This document shows positions 35,613 through 47,466 of a DNA stretch of 64,000 nucleotides, piece by piece. The DNA comes from Cryptomeria japonica (Eukaryota > Streptophyta > Pinopsida > Cupressales > Cupressaceae). The DNA lies in contig NC_081414.1 in NCBI RefSeq assembly GCF_030272615.1, forward strand, positions 525,677,137 through 525,741,136, in the 5' to 3' direction. The position numbers and the translations under genes are program-made. The notes beneath the pieces were generated by a model, which was not told where the DNA came from, did no database searches, and saw only the letters and a list, made by a program, of their open reading frames with translations. The stretch's first letter is position 1. Every line of letters starts with the position of its first letter.

Positions 35613-37690
35613 GAGTTGTCCAATGCACGGATCAAACAAAAAACAACAAAAAAAATTCAAAAAAATCATCACTAGGGTGAAAACCTGGTAAACAGGTGCT
35701 TTGTGGCATAAAAAATAAAAATAAAATAGGAAAAATACAAAAAAAAATTGAAAAACCAATCAAAAAGTGCAATAAAAATAGGTGGTGAAAACCTGGCAAC
35801 AGGCGCTATTTGTGATAGAGCAACTCCTCTATCTATTAATACCCATATTATATATTTGGCTCCATCTAATCTAAGCCAATAGCCATCATAGAAAACTTAT
35901 ACACGCAACGTTATCCCAGACATACTCAGCATAGTCACTACCCTTGATTATCTCAATAAGTTATCCGAATCATATCCCACCATGGCTTGGTGATCAATGT
36001 ACATATCCATATCAAAGTAGTATCGATAGCAAGGGGCTTGTCCTCATTGGGGGCATTTTGCCTTGTGGGTTTAGACACCGAACCAAACACATAGTAAGAA
36101 AACAAGGATTAGGACAACCAATAGTGAACATAGAAACATAAGAGCGCAACCATCAAGACTAGACATCAAGGACTTGAACTGATTTCAACTGAACAAAAGA
36201 TCTATTTGTAAGAAGTTTTATTTGACAAAAATACACTTCAGATAAAATACATGCTTACTTATGGTTGTTGATTTTTTTCTTATCATATCTCCTAAGCAAC
36301 TCAAGGATGTCTCAAATACTAGGTAAGGAAGAAATGCGATGTTTTCTTTGCCTGTTGTTTGGGAGTGAAGCCTTATACTATGCAAATTTGTCTTATGACG
36401 TGATCAGGCAACATATCACTGGGGACATTTCAGATTTGTATTGGACTAAGGTTAACTCTTGTCTTATTTATGTTAGCAACACTCAGGTCATCTTGGTTCA
36501 ATTATACATCAATGCTTGTGTCATCTTTCAATATCAACATCCATGTAAGTTATACTCAGGTCATTATAGTCCAATTATACCATAATGCTTGTATCAACTT
36601 TCAACAAATCAAGGCTCAATGATGAAATACAAATAAATGAAAATAAAAAGAAGGGGAAGCACTGGCAATTTGATCAAAACAGATGACAACATTAGTAACG
36701 AGAGTGCATTTGATGTAGTGGTCATATTAAGCTTTGCATTAGATTGCATTCTCATTCTCATTATCATATCATGTTAAAGTTGCATTAGATTGCCTTTTCA
36801 TTGCATTACCATAGCTCATTTCATATCATGTTCCAATCATATTTAGTTACATGTACATTTTCATATCATTTTACGAGTGCATTAGTTGCATTACCATATT
36901 AAGCATTGCATTAGTTGCATTTTCACATCATTGTCATTTTCAAGATACATATCACATAGTCTCATATCATTATCATTATCATTCTCATTTTACATCTCAT
37001 TTTCAAGATACATTTCACATCATTATCATATCCTAATCAAATTGCATTAGATGCATCATCATTATCATCTCATATCAAAGTACATTCACATACATGAACA
37101 TTACCATATCAAATAAAAAACATACAAAAAGAACAAAAACATGTTAAACTCATTCACATATTCATCCATGTACATTCATGCATTGCATTTAGCAACACAA
37201 TAAAAGGCATACATTCATCACATTATAAATCATAAAACACATTCATTTGTATAATCATAAAAACATCTTAAGCATATCACCTACAAAATATCTTAACCAT
37301 ATCACCTTCAAAACATATAGATCATAGCATCATAAAATCACATCATCACACACATCACATAAGCAATCATCTGCATTATAAAAACAAAAGTCATATAGAT
37401 CATGCATATCATATATCTCATCAAAATAAAGGCATCCATAATATGTAGAAGCATATCTAGTATCATATCATCATGCACATGTGTGACCCATGTTGATCCA
37501 AAGGAAAATCAAAGATATAAGTTAGAATGAATCATCAGTGAAACAATAAATGTCCAAATTCCCTGGATATCACATCAATAACAAGGTACACGAATCAAGA
37601 GACATCAACATAAATAAATGTATCAATGTGTATCATATCAAATCAATCAAAATGCAACAATGTACATATCGAAGGAATCATAAAAAATAC
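35613..37690 (+). other. Non-coding region after pol (element E)
   Basis: No coding. GGTGAAAACCTGG occurs twice (35678 and 35783) about 105 bp apart. 36720-37480 is low-complexity sequence dominated by CATATCA, TTGCATTA and CATTATCAT words. Confidence 0.6.
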
Positions 37691-39935
37691 AATGATGTGT
37701 GTATATAATCAACAAAGTACATCAAGGGTACATCATCATCGTCAAGGAGGAGGCTAAGAGTGGCTGCCTCCTGAATCTGACTGCCTAGCCCCAGAGCCAC
37801 CTGCACCTGCACAACCACTAAGAGGATCTCTCCTAGGACCCATAACATCCTCACTACCTCCTTTCCTCTGGGAACCACCACAATGAGAGCTGGAAGCATA
37901 AATAGGAGCTTGCTACTATGGGGGCACCACCTAGAAGTACAAAGTCCTATAGTATGCAACCTGATTTGTCTGATAGATGAGACTCCTAATAGTCTCCCCT
38001 ATGACACCCTGTGCGGCCACCTGTTGTAGTGTTTGCACCATCTCCTTTGTATGAACTCGCCACTCTATCTCTATATCTCTCTTGATCGTCAAATGTGCCA
38101 CTTGTGCCTACAACCGTGTGATTTGAGCCTAAGCATGTGTGAGATGGGTCTGAACACCCTGTAATTGGGCAATCCTTCCTTGAGCCTATACTAGTTGGGT
38201 CTAAAGGCTCTGAACCAAGGATTGTAACCCTGCTATTTGTGCCTGTTGCTAGTGTAGTGGCACTGAAATGTGAGCCTGTGTTGGCCTCAAAGGTTGTGGA
38301 TCCTATGATACTCTGACTGGTGCAACACTAGTTTGTCCTAAGGAAGGTAGGGGCATCTTTGTCTTGCACCGTTTAGCGAGAGGCTAGCGGTCCTCCTCCT
38401 CCTCAAATGCTATCCCGCCCAATCCAACCATCTCACCACCTACCTCCTTGAAATTAGTCTCCTCATTTGTGGACTCACCGGTCCCCTCCTCATATCCCTT
38501 ATTATCTGAGCCCTTCTCCTCCTCACCACCTCCAACTGCTGCTACAACCTATGGCTGTAAAACTCCTCCTTGACCTAACTATTGTCTCCATCCCCCTCGG
38601 CCTATCACTCCCTATCCACCTGCTCCTCTCCCATCTCCTCTGTTATCTTCCCCATCATCCCCTCCACCACCCTCACCTCTCCCTCTGTCATCTCTACCAA
38701 CCCTCTTGCCTCGGCCTTTCCCTCGGCCCCACCTACCACCTTGTCAGCCTCGTCCTTTGCCCTAGTCATCATCATCATCAACCTCATCAATCGAAGGGAT
38801 CAACTCTCCCGACCTTGTTAGTCGTACAAATCTCTGAGTGGCAAAGTAGTAGGCGTACTCATCGACCATGCCTGCATCTATCATGGCCTGCCTCATGTCC
38901 CATACCACATAAGGAAGAGAGAGGAACTCTTCCCTGGCGGTTGCATAATCTAGTCTCGACCCCCACTTTGCTCTCTCCTTGTACACTCCTATGTACAAGG
39001 CCATACCCTACAACATCGGTTGTGGACAACTAAACTGATGATAAACCCTCAAAAGAATGAATCTATCGACAACATAGGGGGTCCTCCCAAGTAAGAATCT
39101 GCTCTAAAATAAAAATGGAATATCTATCCCATCCTCTGGCCATGGCTCACAATCTAAGTACGGTTGCTAGACCACTGAGTCCATATCATCTATCATGCAC
39201 GTCCAATAATCCAACTTCCTGAGAATGGATTGGGAAGCTTCCTCTTTGTACATAAAAAGGTAGGGTGTCCCCACATGCCGAGATCTCTATACTACTGGGC
39301 GAGTGATGGTTATGTGCTCCCAAGCCCAAATCTAAAGTAATTTGCACCCTATTTCTAGACTGGCCCCTCGATCGTACACCACCTAATGTCACTCGTGATA
39401 TAGGTGGGAAACTAAACAAATACCCCATGCATATTGGGTCCTTTGCCGAACCATCCGTCGTAACAAATGACTCCATCCAACTGATAACCCATGTGATCTC
39501 CTATCTAGGAAAAGGAAACCACCTACCAATCCAGCTACAACTGAGGGGAGCAGGGCATATATGTCCACTAGATCTTGCCAAGGCACTAAATATCTAGCAA
39601 TGTGAGGATCACCAAAAATACCTTGCAACGTGTCGGTCCTGCCAAGCTCCTCAACATCAAATACTACTAGCTCTTTGGTGATCGAAATCCAGAGAATCTG
39701 ATAGACATCCTGAGGAGTGACTATGATCTCTCTTGTCGGCAAGTGAAAGGTGTTATGATCATTGTGCCATCGCTAAGCCAAAGCCATCAGAATTGCTCTG
39801 TTCTTCCGGTAGGAAGGCATGTATAGTAGGTGTATCAATCTGCAAGCCTCGAGCACCGCTCAATCATCATCATTCAATCATCCTCGCATGAAGAGTGTCT
39901 TCGGGTATCTCTCCCAAAGCTGAAGAACACGTAAG
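37691..39935 (-). pseudogene. Antisense plant-mobile-domain-like ORF in element E
   Basis: Minus strand, opposite to pol. From about 39935 the reading gives LWERYPKTLFMRG, CRLIHLLYMPSYRKNRA, HNDHNTFHLPTREI, VTPQDVYQILWIS, and further pieces down to 39186. The middle is acidic (EVRVVEGMMGKITEEM near 38640) and the C-terminal part at 38300-37950 is helical, with KRDIEIEWRVHTKEM and QTLQQVAAQGVIGETIRS. This domain order resembles plant mobile domain proteins, which occur in host genes and in some transposons. There are several stops and shifts. It lies between integrase and the 3' LTR. Confidence 0.65.
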
Positions 39936-40118
39936 GGTTCCTATTTCAACACATCACAACCATATCAAATTACCTATCCCAAGGAATCACACATATAGAA
40001 TCAATCAAAGGGGCATCTATCAAGTGACGATAGTCATGATATCACACAAAGGTTTTCCAAACATAAACTCTAAAAACTAGGTGGGATTAATTTAACCTAT
40101 CGTATCAACATTACACAT

Positions 40119-40330
40119 CATATCGAAATCAAAGAATCATATCGACATCAAATAGTTATATTGAAATCAAGTCTCATATCGAAATCAAAGTATCATATCA
40201 AAATAAAAGTATCATATCGAACTCACAGTATCATATCGCATTGAGTCTCATATCGAAATCGAGTAATATATTGACATCAAGCATCATATCAAATCAAGTA
40301 TCATATCGCAATCACTTGAATCAATCCATC
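40119..40330. repeat. Tandem repeat, CATATCGAAATCAAAG unit
   Basis: About ten imperfect units of roughly 19-20 bp built on CATATCGAAATCAAAGTAT in the 3' non-coding part of E. Confidence 0.85.
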
Positions 40331-40357
40331 CATGACACATATGAAGCATCCTATCAA

Positions 40358-40860
40358 TAAAGTTTAACCCATATTAACAAAGTTTGACCCATATTGAACA
40401 AGTTTGACCCCTAACGACAAGTTTGACCCATATCGAATTAGTTTGACTCATATCGACAAATTTTGGCCCATATCGACAAAGTTTGACCCCTATCGACAAG
40501 TTTGACCCATATTGCCAAGTTTGACTCATATCGAATTAGTTTGACTCATATCGACAAAGTTTGACCCCTACCGACAAGTTTGACCCATATCACCAAGTTT
40601 GACCCATATCACCAAGTTTGACCCATATCAAATTAGTTTGACCCATATCGACAAAGTTTGACCCCCACCGACAAAGTTTGACCCATATCGACAAGTTTGA
40701 TCCATATCGAATCAGTTTGACTCATATCGAAAAAGTTTGACCCATATCGACAAGTTTGACCCCTATTGATAAAGTTTGACCCATATCAATAAAGTTTGAC
40801 CCTTATCGACAAAATTTGAACCATATTGAAATTTGACTCATATCGAACAAATGACTCATA
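40358..40860. repeat. Tandem repeat, AGTTTGACCCATATCGACAA unit
   Basis: More than twenty imperfect ~20 bp units. It follows the previous array and shares the CATATCGA core with it, suggesting that one grew from the other. Such arrays are common in 3' regions of Tat/Ogre elements. Confidence 0.93.
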
Positions 40861-41015
40861 CCGACCCTAGATCAACTTTTTGACATCTCGCATCTCAACA
40901 GACACAATCCACGCATATCAACACATTGACAAGGTGAAAAATATCATAACAAACCCAAAAATCTAATTTACACATGTTAAAAATGTCAAAAATTTCAAAA
41001 ATATCAACATTGTTT

Positions 41016-41177
41016 CATATGTGCTAAAACAATCAACAAATGTGCTAATGCAAATGTGCTATAACAGTAAACAAATGCATTAAAATATCAAACATATGCA
41101 TTGTAAAACTTAACGAATGTGCTAATATAGTTAACATATGCGCTACAAGAAAATTCATATGTGCTAAAATAAAATCA
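41016..41177 (-). repeat. 21 bp-phased CATATGCGCTA array, right copy (element E)
   Basis: Unit starts at 41016, 41037, 41051, 41072, 41093, 41114, 41135 and 41156; all but one interval is exactly 21 bp. The words (CATATGTGCTA, CATATGCGCTA, CAAATGTGCTA) are the reverse complement of the left array at 24857-25150, so the two arrays face each other across the element. Confidence 0.9.
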
Positions 41178-41866
41178 ACAAAAAAAAACAAAAACCTAGC
41201 CGTACGACTGCACGAAAAAACTTGAAAAATTCATCGAAAAACATGAAATAAACTGTGAAAAATCACACGAGAGGGTTAGAAATTTGAACTTACTGGTGGG
41301 CCATACTCTGTTGGTCGATTGTAGTGCCTGACCTTCTCGAATCGATGTTTGTGATAGGGGGGGGGGGATTTCTTCTCTCCTCTCCAAGCTCCACTCTCCA
41401 AATGCCAAGTGCACAAATGAGGTGGAAATGGGCCCTTGAGGGTTTATATATCCCATGCTGAAGCAGGGGACTGTGGTGCCTCGATGGACATGTAGGGCAT
41501 GTATGCCCTATGCCCACCTAGTATCTTCATCATTTTAAGCTATTGTTTTCAATAACATTTATCGACAGATAAATGTCAAAATATTCCAAAAATTCAAAAA
41601 TTCAAAAATATTAAAATCGTTCAAAAATTACAATAAATTGTCATGCATCGCGATACTGCACCGAAAATCATCAATTTTCTCAATTTATCTCCCAAGGGGG
41701 CATCGACATCAGTTCTATCATCGAATTTCATATCGAATAAATTCTTCATATCCAAGGCTTCATATCAACAATTTTAACGACAACACCATATCAAGAATTT
41801 TGGCGACATCGAGCGTTTTTCTTTGAATCAACATGTTGTCACACGTCGCTTCAAAGAGGGGCAAAA
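41178..41866 (+). other. 3' non-coding end and polypurine tract of element E
   Basis: No supported gene. AAAGAGGGGCAAAA at 41853-41866 directly precedes the 3' LTR and is the polypurine tract. A G homopolymer of about ten lies near 41357. Confidence 0.75.
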
Positions 41867-43455
41867 TGTAGACACCTAAAACTTGCACAGATAATTAAAT
41901 GAATTTTATTCATTTAATCATCATTTATTCGCCTCTTAATTAGACTAAGGTTTAATTAATATCCTTATTCTTCCAATCAACCTATTAATCAGATTAAAGA
42001 TTTAATTAAAATCCTTTTCGTGTAGCCTAACCTATTAATTAAACTAAGGTTTGATTAAGTACCCTTTAGCCATTTAATTGAATAAATAATTAAAACCTCT
42101 TTTTTCCCTTTTAATTGAATTTACATTTGATTAAAAAAAATCCAGTTGCATTTAAATAAATCATTATTTATTTGTGAATAGTCCCCCCACTTGCAAAATC
42201 CTACAAATGCAAGTTGCACCCCTTTTGGCTAAAATAAATCTTTTATTTTATCTAAAAATGCCTATTTCCCTCCACTTGCATTCTCTTAAATTTTCCATTA
42301 GCATGCTAATATTCTTCTAGAACCCCTCTAATCCCTCATTAATTAGCCTACTTCTAATTATATCACATCCCTAAATTTGGGGGAGTCACTTCTCCAAATT
42401 TGGAGAAAGTCTTCGAAATGTGTTGAAGACTTTATCCCTTTCAACAAGTTAACTTGTTGAGTCTTCCAAAACTTGTAAGGCTCTTACATGAGCCTTGAAG
42501 GTTATCTAACTTCCAACATGTTAACGTCCAAAGTATTCAAAAGACATTTAATGCCTCTTACAAGACATCATCCTAGCCCATGATGGTTGTCCCTTTGACC
42601 ATCCGTCAACTTTGCACAAGAGTTTACCTCTTGGACAATAGCATGCTCCCTTGAATAATAGCATTATCCAATGATGTCATCCCTTGAGGTTATCCCTAAT
42701 GCTTACTTAGCATCTAATTCTTTCTCAATATCCTCTCAAGCCATCTCAAGGTGACATTTGTCAACTTGAGATTGGATTGAATTCCCCTCATGGATTGATA
42801 ACTTTCCATCCTAGCCGTTGTTGAGATTTATCAATCTCAATCATCCATTTCTCGAGTTTTCCTATAAATAGAGCCCCTTCCTTGACTCTATGGGATCCAT
42901 CATCTTGTGCATCAAACTTATAGTCATTTTGCAAGTTATCAAGGATCTCAATTTGTCATCTTCAAGCACTTATATCATCTTAGTTGCATGGTAGTTTAGC
43001 TTTTATCATGTTGATAATATCACGCTAATCCCATTTTCATGCTAGCTTAACTCATAGCCAGTGTATATCAATTTCATAGCAATCTCCATGTTATTTTAAT
43101 TAGCACACCTAAGCTTTCAATTTGGAATCAATCTTAGTCTCATATCTTGCATTTCATATTTTCATATCATTTGATCATCTAGCTAGGATCTTAGTTGCAT
43201 TTATTTTGATGGCATATCCTTCAATCTCGTTCTGTAGGTTGACATCTAAAAGATCAAGTGCTCTTCCAAGTGAGAACCACCTTGAATCTTGAAGATCCTT
43301 GGAGATAGAGGAACATGAGACGTTCTTGGGGTTGTTGATTTTGAAGCTAACTTAGTTTACTTTCTATTTTGATTTCTAACTCTAACATAATGTTTCATGT
43401 GTGTGTTTGATGTTGTTTGATTCTCTTTTGCAGATTCCATACTTTTTAGCATACA
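41867..43455 (+). repeat. 3' LTR of element E (full length)
   Basis: 1589 bp, TGTAGACACC to TTTTTAGCATACA. It retains a ~0.6 kb central part absent from the 5' LTR, including TATAAATAG at 42863-42871. Confidence 0.93.
42863..42871 (+). promoter_or_regulatory. TATA box in the 3' LTR of E
   Basis: TATAAATAG followed by AGCCCC is a good plant TATA box. Only the 3' LTR has it. Confidence 0.6.
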
Positions 43456-44329
43456 CCGACAACCACAAAATAGACCATTTATCATCTCGGCCTGAATTTG
43501 TAACGTGTAGTCACATGTTGGCTTGATCGGATCCAAAAAAATAAGTGCAAAACACCAAAATGATAATATAATGATGTGTCTAAGTCGACCCAATCAACCC
43601 AAACACGCTTCAATGTACCACAATTACCGAAAAGCTTCCAGATCCAAAACTGCTCAGTTCTTCCTAAAATACCGATTAATTAGCTACCGGCTAACACTTG
43701 CTTCCAGATAAGAAGAATTACGACCACTAGATCAGATCTCCATGAATATTTTCCATCAATGACAACCCTAAACCAATAATCAGTCACCGAAAACCACCAG
43801 AGACTCCTGGATGAGTGTAAATTGCCAACACAATCACCGTTAGATCTTCATAAAGGCCACATCGAATGATGATGTTTTAAAACTTCATTGACCCTTTGGA
43901 GGGCTATGTGGCATGATCTCGCACACCCATTTTTGTGTGACATGGATGATCGAAGGGCCAAAATTCAAACTTGTAGTTCAGGTGAGAATTTAAATCTTCT
44001 GCACAAGGTAGTTGCCGACCAAGTCGTTAAATCCATTTTTTGGCTCAGTTAGTGCCCTGATCCAATTGGATTTCAGTCCAACTACTGGAATTATTTGCCT
44101 TAACTCTAGGAGTGACCTTGAGGATGATTTTTGGACACCACCTACGGCTCTTTAATGTAGATTGAAGAACTTTTAGGCCCTGTAGGTTGATCTCAAACAC
44201 ATCATGCACATGGATTCTCTTCATCTGCAGATATTCTGTTTCTTCCTAGTAGAAGAGGATATTTTCATACTATAATATATGTTATCTGATCAAATTAGTT
44301 GATTTGATCATCCTTCTGATATTTTGTAA

Positions 44330-44395
44330 CCTAACCCTAGTAGGGTTAGGGTTTCTTAACTATAATTAATCTTAGTTATCCCTGAACTATAAAGG
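44330..44395 (+). promoter_or_regulatory. Telobox palindrome and TATA box in the 5' LTR of D
   Basis: CCTAACCCTA, one G, then TAGGGTTAGG form a 10 bp inverted repeat of the telobox motif at 44330-44350, followed by TATAAAGG at 44388. The same pair is at 63745-63765 and 63803 in the 3' LTR. Teloboxes occur in many plant promoters. Confidence 0.6.
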
Positions 44396-45001
44396 AAATT
44401 TGGTAGCCTTGTTACATGGATCTTCTTTTCTTTTCTATCTCAGAATACACATTTTCTATGATAATTTATAAAAAATTTCTTTTCCTTTACATGAATAGAA
44501 TTACTTGTTTTGACTTATTTAAGTTCTTATAATCTATGTAATTTCATTACTTCCTTATATGAATTCATTTCTTTTGTTTCCTTTGCATAGTGACTGTGTT
44601 GATCCCTCTTTGAATGTTATTTGTGGACTAATTTCACTCCCTCTTTCCATTTTACAAGAATTCCAACCTTCACTCATGCAAATAGGGAGTTGATTTAGTT
44701 AGAGATTTGTGCATATTTTGGATACTTTTATTGATGTTTTGTGCAGTTATAGGTAGGGAAGATCATATTTCAATCTAGGTTTCATTCATTCATTCTTCCC
44801 CTTTTCTCCTCAAAATCAATATTTTAGGATTTATTAGTGTTGGGTTAGTCCAACACTTGCGTCAAATTGATAAGGAAGTCAACCTTCTCCGAAGATTCAG
44901 CCTAAAAAATGCAAGGTCCCACACTTGGAGGCTGTTTCAATGTGTCATAGGGTTGACGAGCTTGAGAGTTCATCAAGGGTGCACAATTTTGTGACAGCAA
45001 T

Positions 45002-45025
45002 TTTTGGCATGCTCGGTGGGACACA
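45002..45025 (+). other. Probable primer binding site of element D
   Basis: TTTTTGGCATGCTCGGTGGG follows the LTR end by a few bases, as in related gypsy elements; I cannot name the tRNA with confidence. Confidence 0.45.
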
Positions 45026-45154
45026 TATTTCAACACATATGCTAAGGATTCGATGCTGCTCTTAGCAATCCAGCCTTTGGAGGCAATCAATAAAAGCACT
45101 AGGCAAATCTGAGGAACAAATTCAGACTCTTGGTGATGACCAATTGCAACTTTT

Positions 45155-46500
45155 ATGCCAAGAAGACAAACCAGATCATCTTCAAGAGGTAATTTCCAAT
45201 TCATTGAAGTTCTGTATTCAAATTATAGGAGAAGAGAGGGTAGGCATTCCTTGTCACCTATTAGGGGAACCCAAGAAGAAGCATCTACACCCCTAAGATC
45301 CTATTCTACCCCTCCCATTACAAGATTAGCAAAGTCTAAAGGTCATTCCATCCATATCAATAGGCCACTATTTTCCATGGCAATCCCTAGAGCACAAATA
45401 TTTGTCACCTTTAATGGTGGTAGCTCTTTAGTATTAGCCCAAAAGAATGATATCCCAATAGTAGCCTTAAAGGCCATACCATTCTTTACTAGGGAAACCT
45501 CTGTCACACCGGATGAACACATTTAAGATGTAGCAAGTATATGTGTGGTGTTTGATGTCACAAAGGATAATGTTGCAGTGAGGCTTCTTGCCTCTTAATT
45601 CAAAGGGAAGGCCCTAAAATGGTATAGGGATTTACCCTCTGCCTCAATTCACAATTGGGATGAATTAGGAGAAAATTTGTGCAAACACTTTGAAGGTAAA
45701 AGTGACCATGTGTCACTAGTTGAGCAGCTAACTACTTTTAAGAGAGCACCCCATGAGTTCATCGGTGACCAACTATAGATTTCAAAAGACCTGGAATAGA
45801 ATCCCAACATTGGTAAAGCCATCTTCAAACCATGCTTTCTTATACTTTCTTAGAGCTCTAAATAATGGCATTGCTGCCATGATTGAGTCAATGGGAGGAG
45901 ATAATCCTCCATGGGCTTATGACACTGCCATTAAGGTAGAAAATTACTTAATATAGGCTGGGAAGTTGTCTCCTAGGCCTCCAATTCCCTTATTTATAGA
46001 GGCTCCTACACAATATCCTTCTATGGAACCAATACCAATGACATCTACAAGTCATTTTCTCACACCTGCACTAACTCCACCATCTTCAGAGATGTAGGAG
46101 TTCAAAAATTCTCTTGAGGCCTCAATGGAAAAAATGAGCCAACAAATGCAAGGGTTTGGAAATGAATTAGTTTTAGTCAAAAGGTAGGTGCCACAGGCCA
46201 ACGGACCCTACCAACCACAAAATTAGAACTATCAACAAAGGTCAAACTTCCAAGGGAAAAATCAGTAGAGTAATTCTAGGTCCTTGAATAGTTTAAACCC
46301 CACGGCTGCAAGTACCTCAAGAGAATTGGTACCAATGCAAAACAATCTTGCTCAAGAGAAGGAATGGTGTGATCAATGCAATCAACCTCATAATTAGACT
46401 GCTTGTCAAAATGGTGAGTTTTATCAGCACTTAGTAGCTCAAAATGAACCAACTACTTCAGGGAAACAACATTTTAATGATTGTGCAAATCAGTAAGAGG
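45155..46500 (+). pseudogene. Gag of element D
   Basis: The first open piece (45155-45526) starts MPRRQTRSSSRG. Continuing, the frame gives AVRLLAS, FKGKALKWYRDLPSAS near 45600 and EQLTTFKRAPHEF near 45725, typical of gag of non-chromovirus gypsy elements. A compact zinc knuckle WCDQCNQPHN followed by a C appears near 46365 with a stop inside (C-x2-C-x3-H-x4-C form). Several stops and a frameshift near 45760 break it. Confidence 0.8.
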
Positions 46501-46568
46501 CAAATTCATCTTTTTTGAATTAGCAGGAGGCTGACTTTTGCAGTATTAATCAGATTAACAGTGACTCT

Positions 46569-47466
46569 GTGGTCAGTAATACAAGATCCAAGAAAAGGGT
46601 CATAAACCCTAATGCTACTACTACCACAGTAGCCCAAGATTCATATACTGCTGTACAATCTTCAATACCAAAGATTCCTGACCAGGTGGCTGCTCCAAAT
46701 AAAGAACCAGACTTGACTAAAAATGTCAAGAAGGGAGAACCACCTAAGACTCCTACAATATCAAAGATAGATATTGCTACTTCAAAGGCTCCTACTAAAG
46801 TTGTGGTTCCATTCATCATAGTGGATGAAATGAAAAAAGCTAGCCTTAATGTCTCTATGTGGGATGCTATTTATATTCCATCTCAGAGAGACTTACTCCA
46901 AGAAGCATTGAAGGACATAAATGTTGCAGAGGTGACTAAAAAAGGTTGCAGTTTTTCAACTCCTACAAGCTTAGTGCAACCTTTAGAGGAAGATAATTCA
47001 AAGAAAATTAGTAAGCCTCCTCCCTTATATCTTTATTTGATTATAGGAAATAATCTTGTTCACAATTGCATGATAGATAGTGGATAGGCATCAAATATGA
47101 GCCTATATCAAGGGGGGTTGTGAAACTTGATGACACATCAGTTTAGACCGTGGGGGTCATTAAGGACCTAAATTTGACCTTGCATGCCTTCCCAGGTTGT
47201 AGTGTATTGCAATATATCTTAGTAATTGACCTCCCAACCTACTTTTCTATTTGCTTATCTAGGGAGTTCACTGCTAAGATAGGTGGTTCCCTATCCTCTG
47301 ATTGGTCTCACATGTTGTTTAGAACAAGGTATGGTACAAAGGTGACCATAAAGGACGAGCCTATTTCCAAAGATCACATTGAGCCCTTTACCCAAGTCCT
47401 ATTAACATTAACTTCTCTCTACACAAGGAGAAGGAGGATATTTCAGTCAGAGAGCCTACAACTCGA
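46569..47466 (+). pseudogene. Aspartic protease (element D)
   Basis: The piece at 46569-47087 begins with a variable Pro/Lys-rich part and ends at NCMIDSG, the protease active site (Asp-Ser-Gly), followed by a stop and ASNMSL. A shifted piece (47150-47656) continues GVIKDLNLTLHAFPG, VIDLPTYFSICLSREF and SSDWSHMLFRTRYGT, the known C-terminal part of this protease family. The two are separated by a frameshift near 47120. Confidence 0.8.

Larger units (their letters stand above)
23789..43455 (+). mobile_element. Tat/Ogre-like Ty3/gypsy element E, 19.7 kb
   Basis: LTRs, primer site, polypurine tract and a perfect target duplication CCGAC (23784-23788 and 43456-43460) delimit it. Order inside: long leader with a 21 bp repeat array, gag, protease, RT, RNase H, archaeal-type RNase H, integrase, then about 6 kb of non-coding sequence holding an antisense ORF, tandem repeats and a second 21 bp array. 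The extra RNase H before integrase and the large size are typical of the Tat group (Ogre, Retand and relatives). Its integrase is interrupted by a B-like fragment. Confidence 0.93.
23205..43830 (-). mobile_element. Copia-type solo LTR inside the 5' LTR of D (split by E)
   Basis: About 950 bp remain: 23205-23788 and 43461-43830. The right end ATTGCCAACA is canonical; the left end begins in the G-run GGGGGGGGTGAATCAG, so the first ~20 bases are lost. Flanks CAGTC (23200-23204) and CAATC (43831-43835) look like a 5 bp duplication with one change. GGGATTTGAACCCACAATAT and other phrases match the LTR of B in reverse. There is no internal region, so it is a solo LTR. Confidence 0.8.
22428..44996 (+). 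repeat. 5' LTR of element D, split by a nested insertion
   Basis: The real LTR is 22428-23204 plus about 43836-44996, nearly 2 kb. It starts TATTGACTAAATTC (TG changed to TA) and matches the 3' LTR from 62478. The break at 23204/43831 lies where the 3' LTR reads CATCAGTCACCATCAG. The end is placed at TGTGACA before the primer site; the exact base is uncertain because the 3' LTR is incomplete. Confidence 0.85.

Noticed and set aside
38467-39033. 188-codon plus-strand Pro/His/Leu-rich ORF
   Set aside because: It overlaps the antisense PMD-like reading on the minus strand, which has recognisable words; composition follows from the complementary strand.
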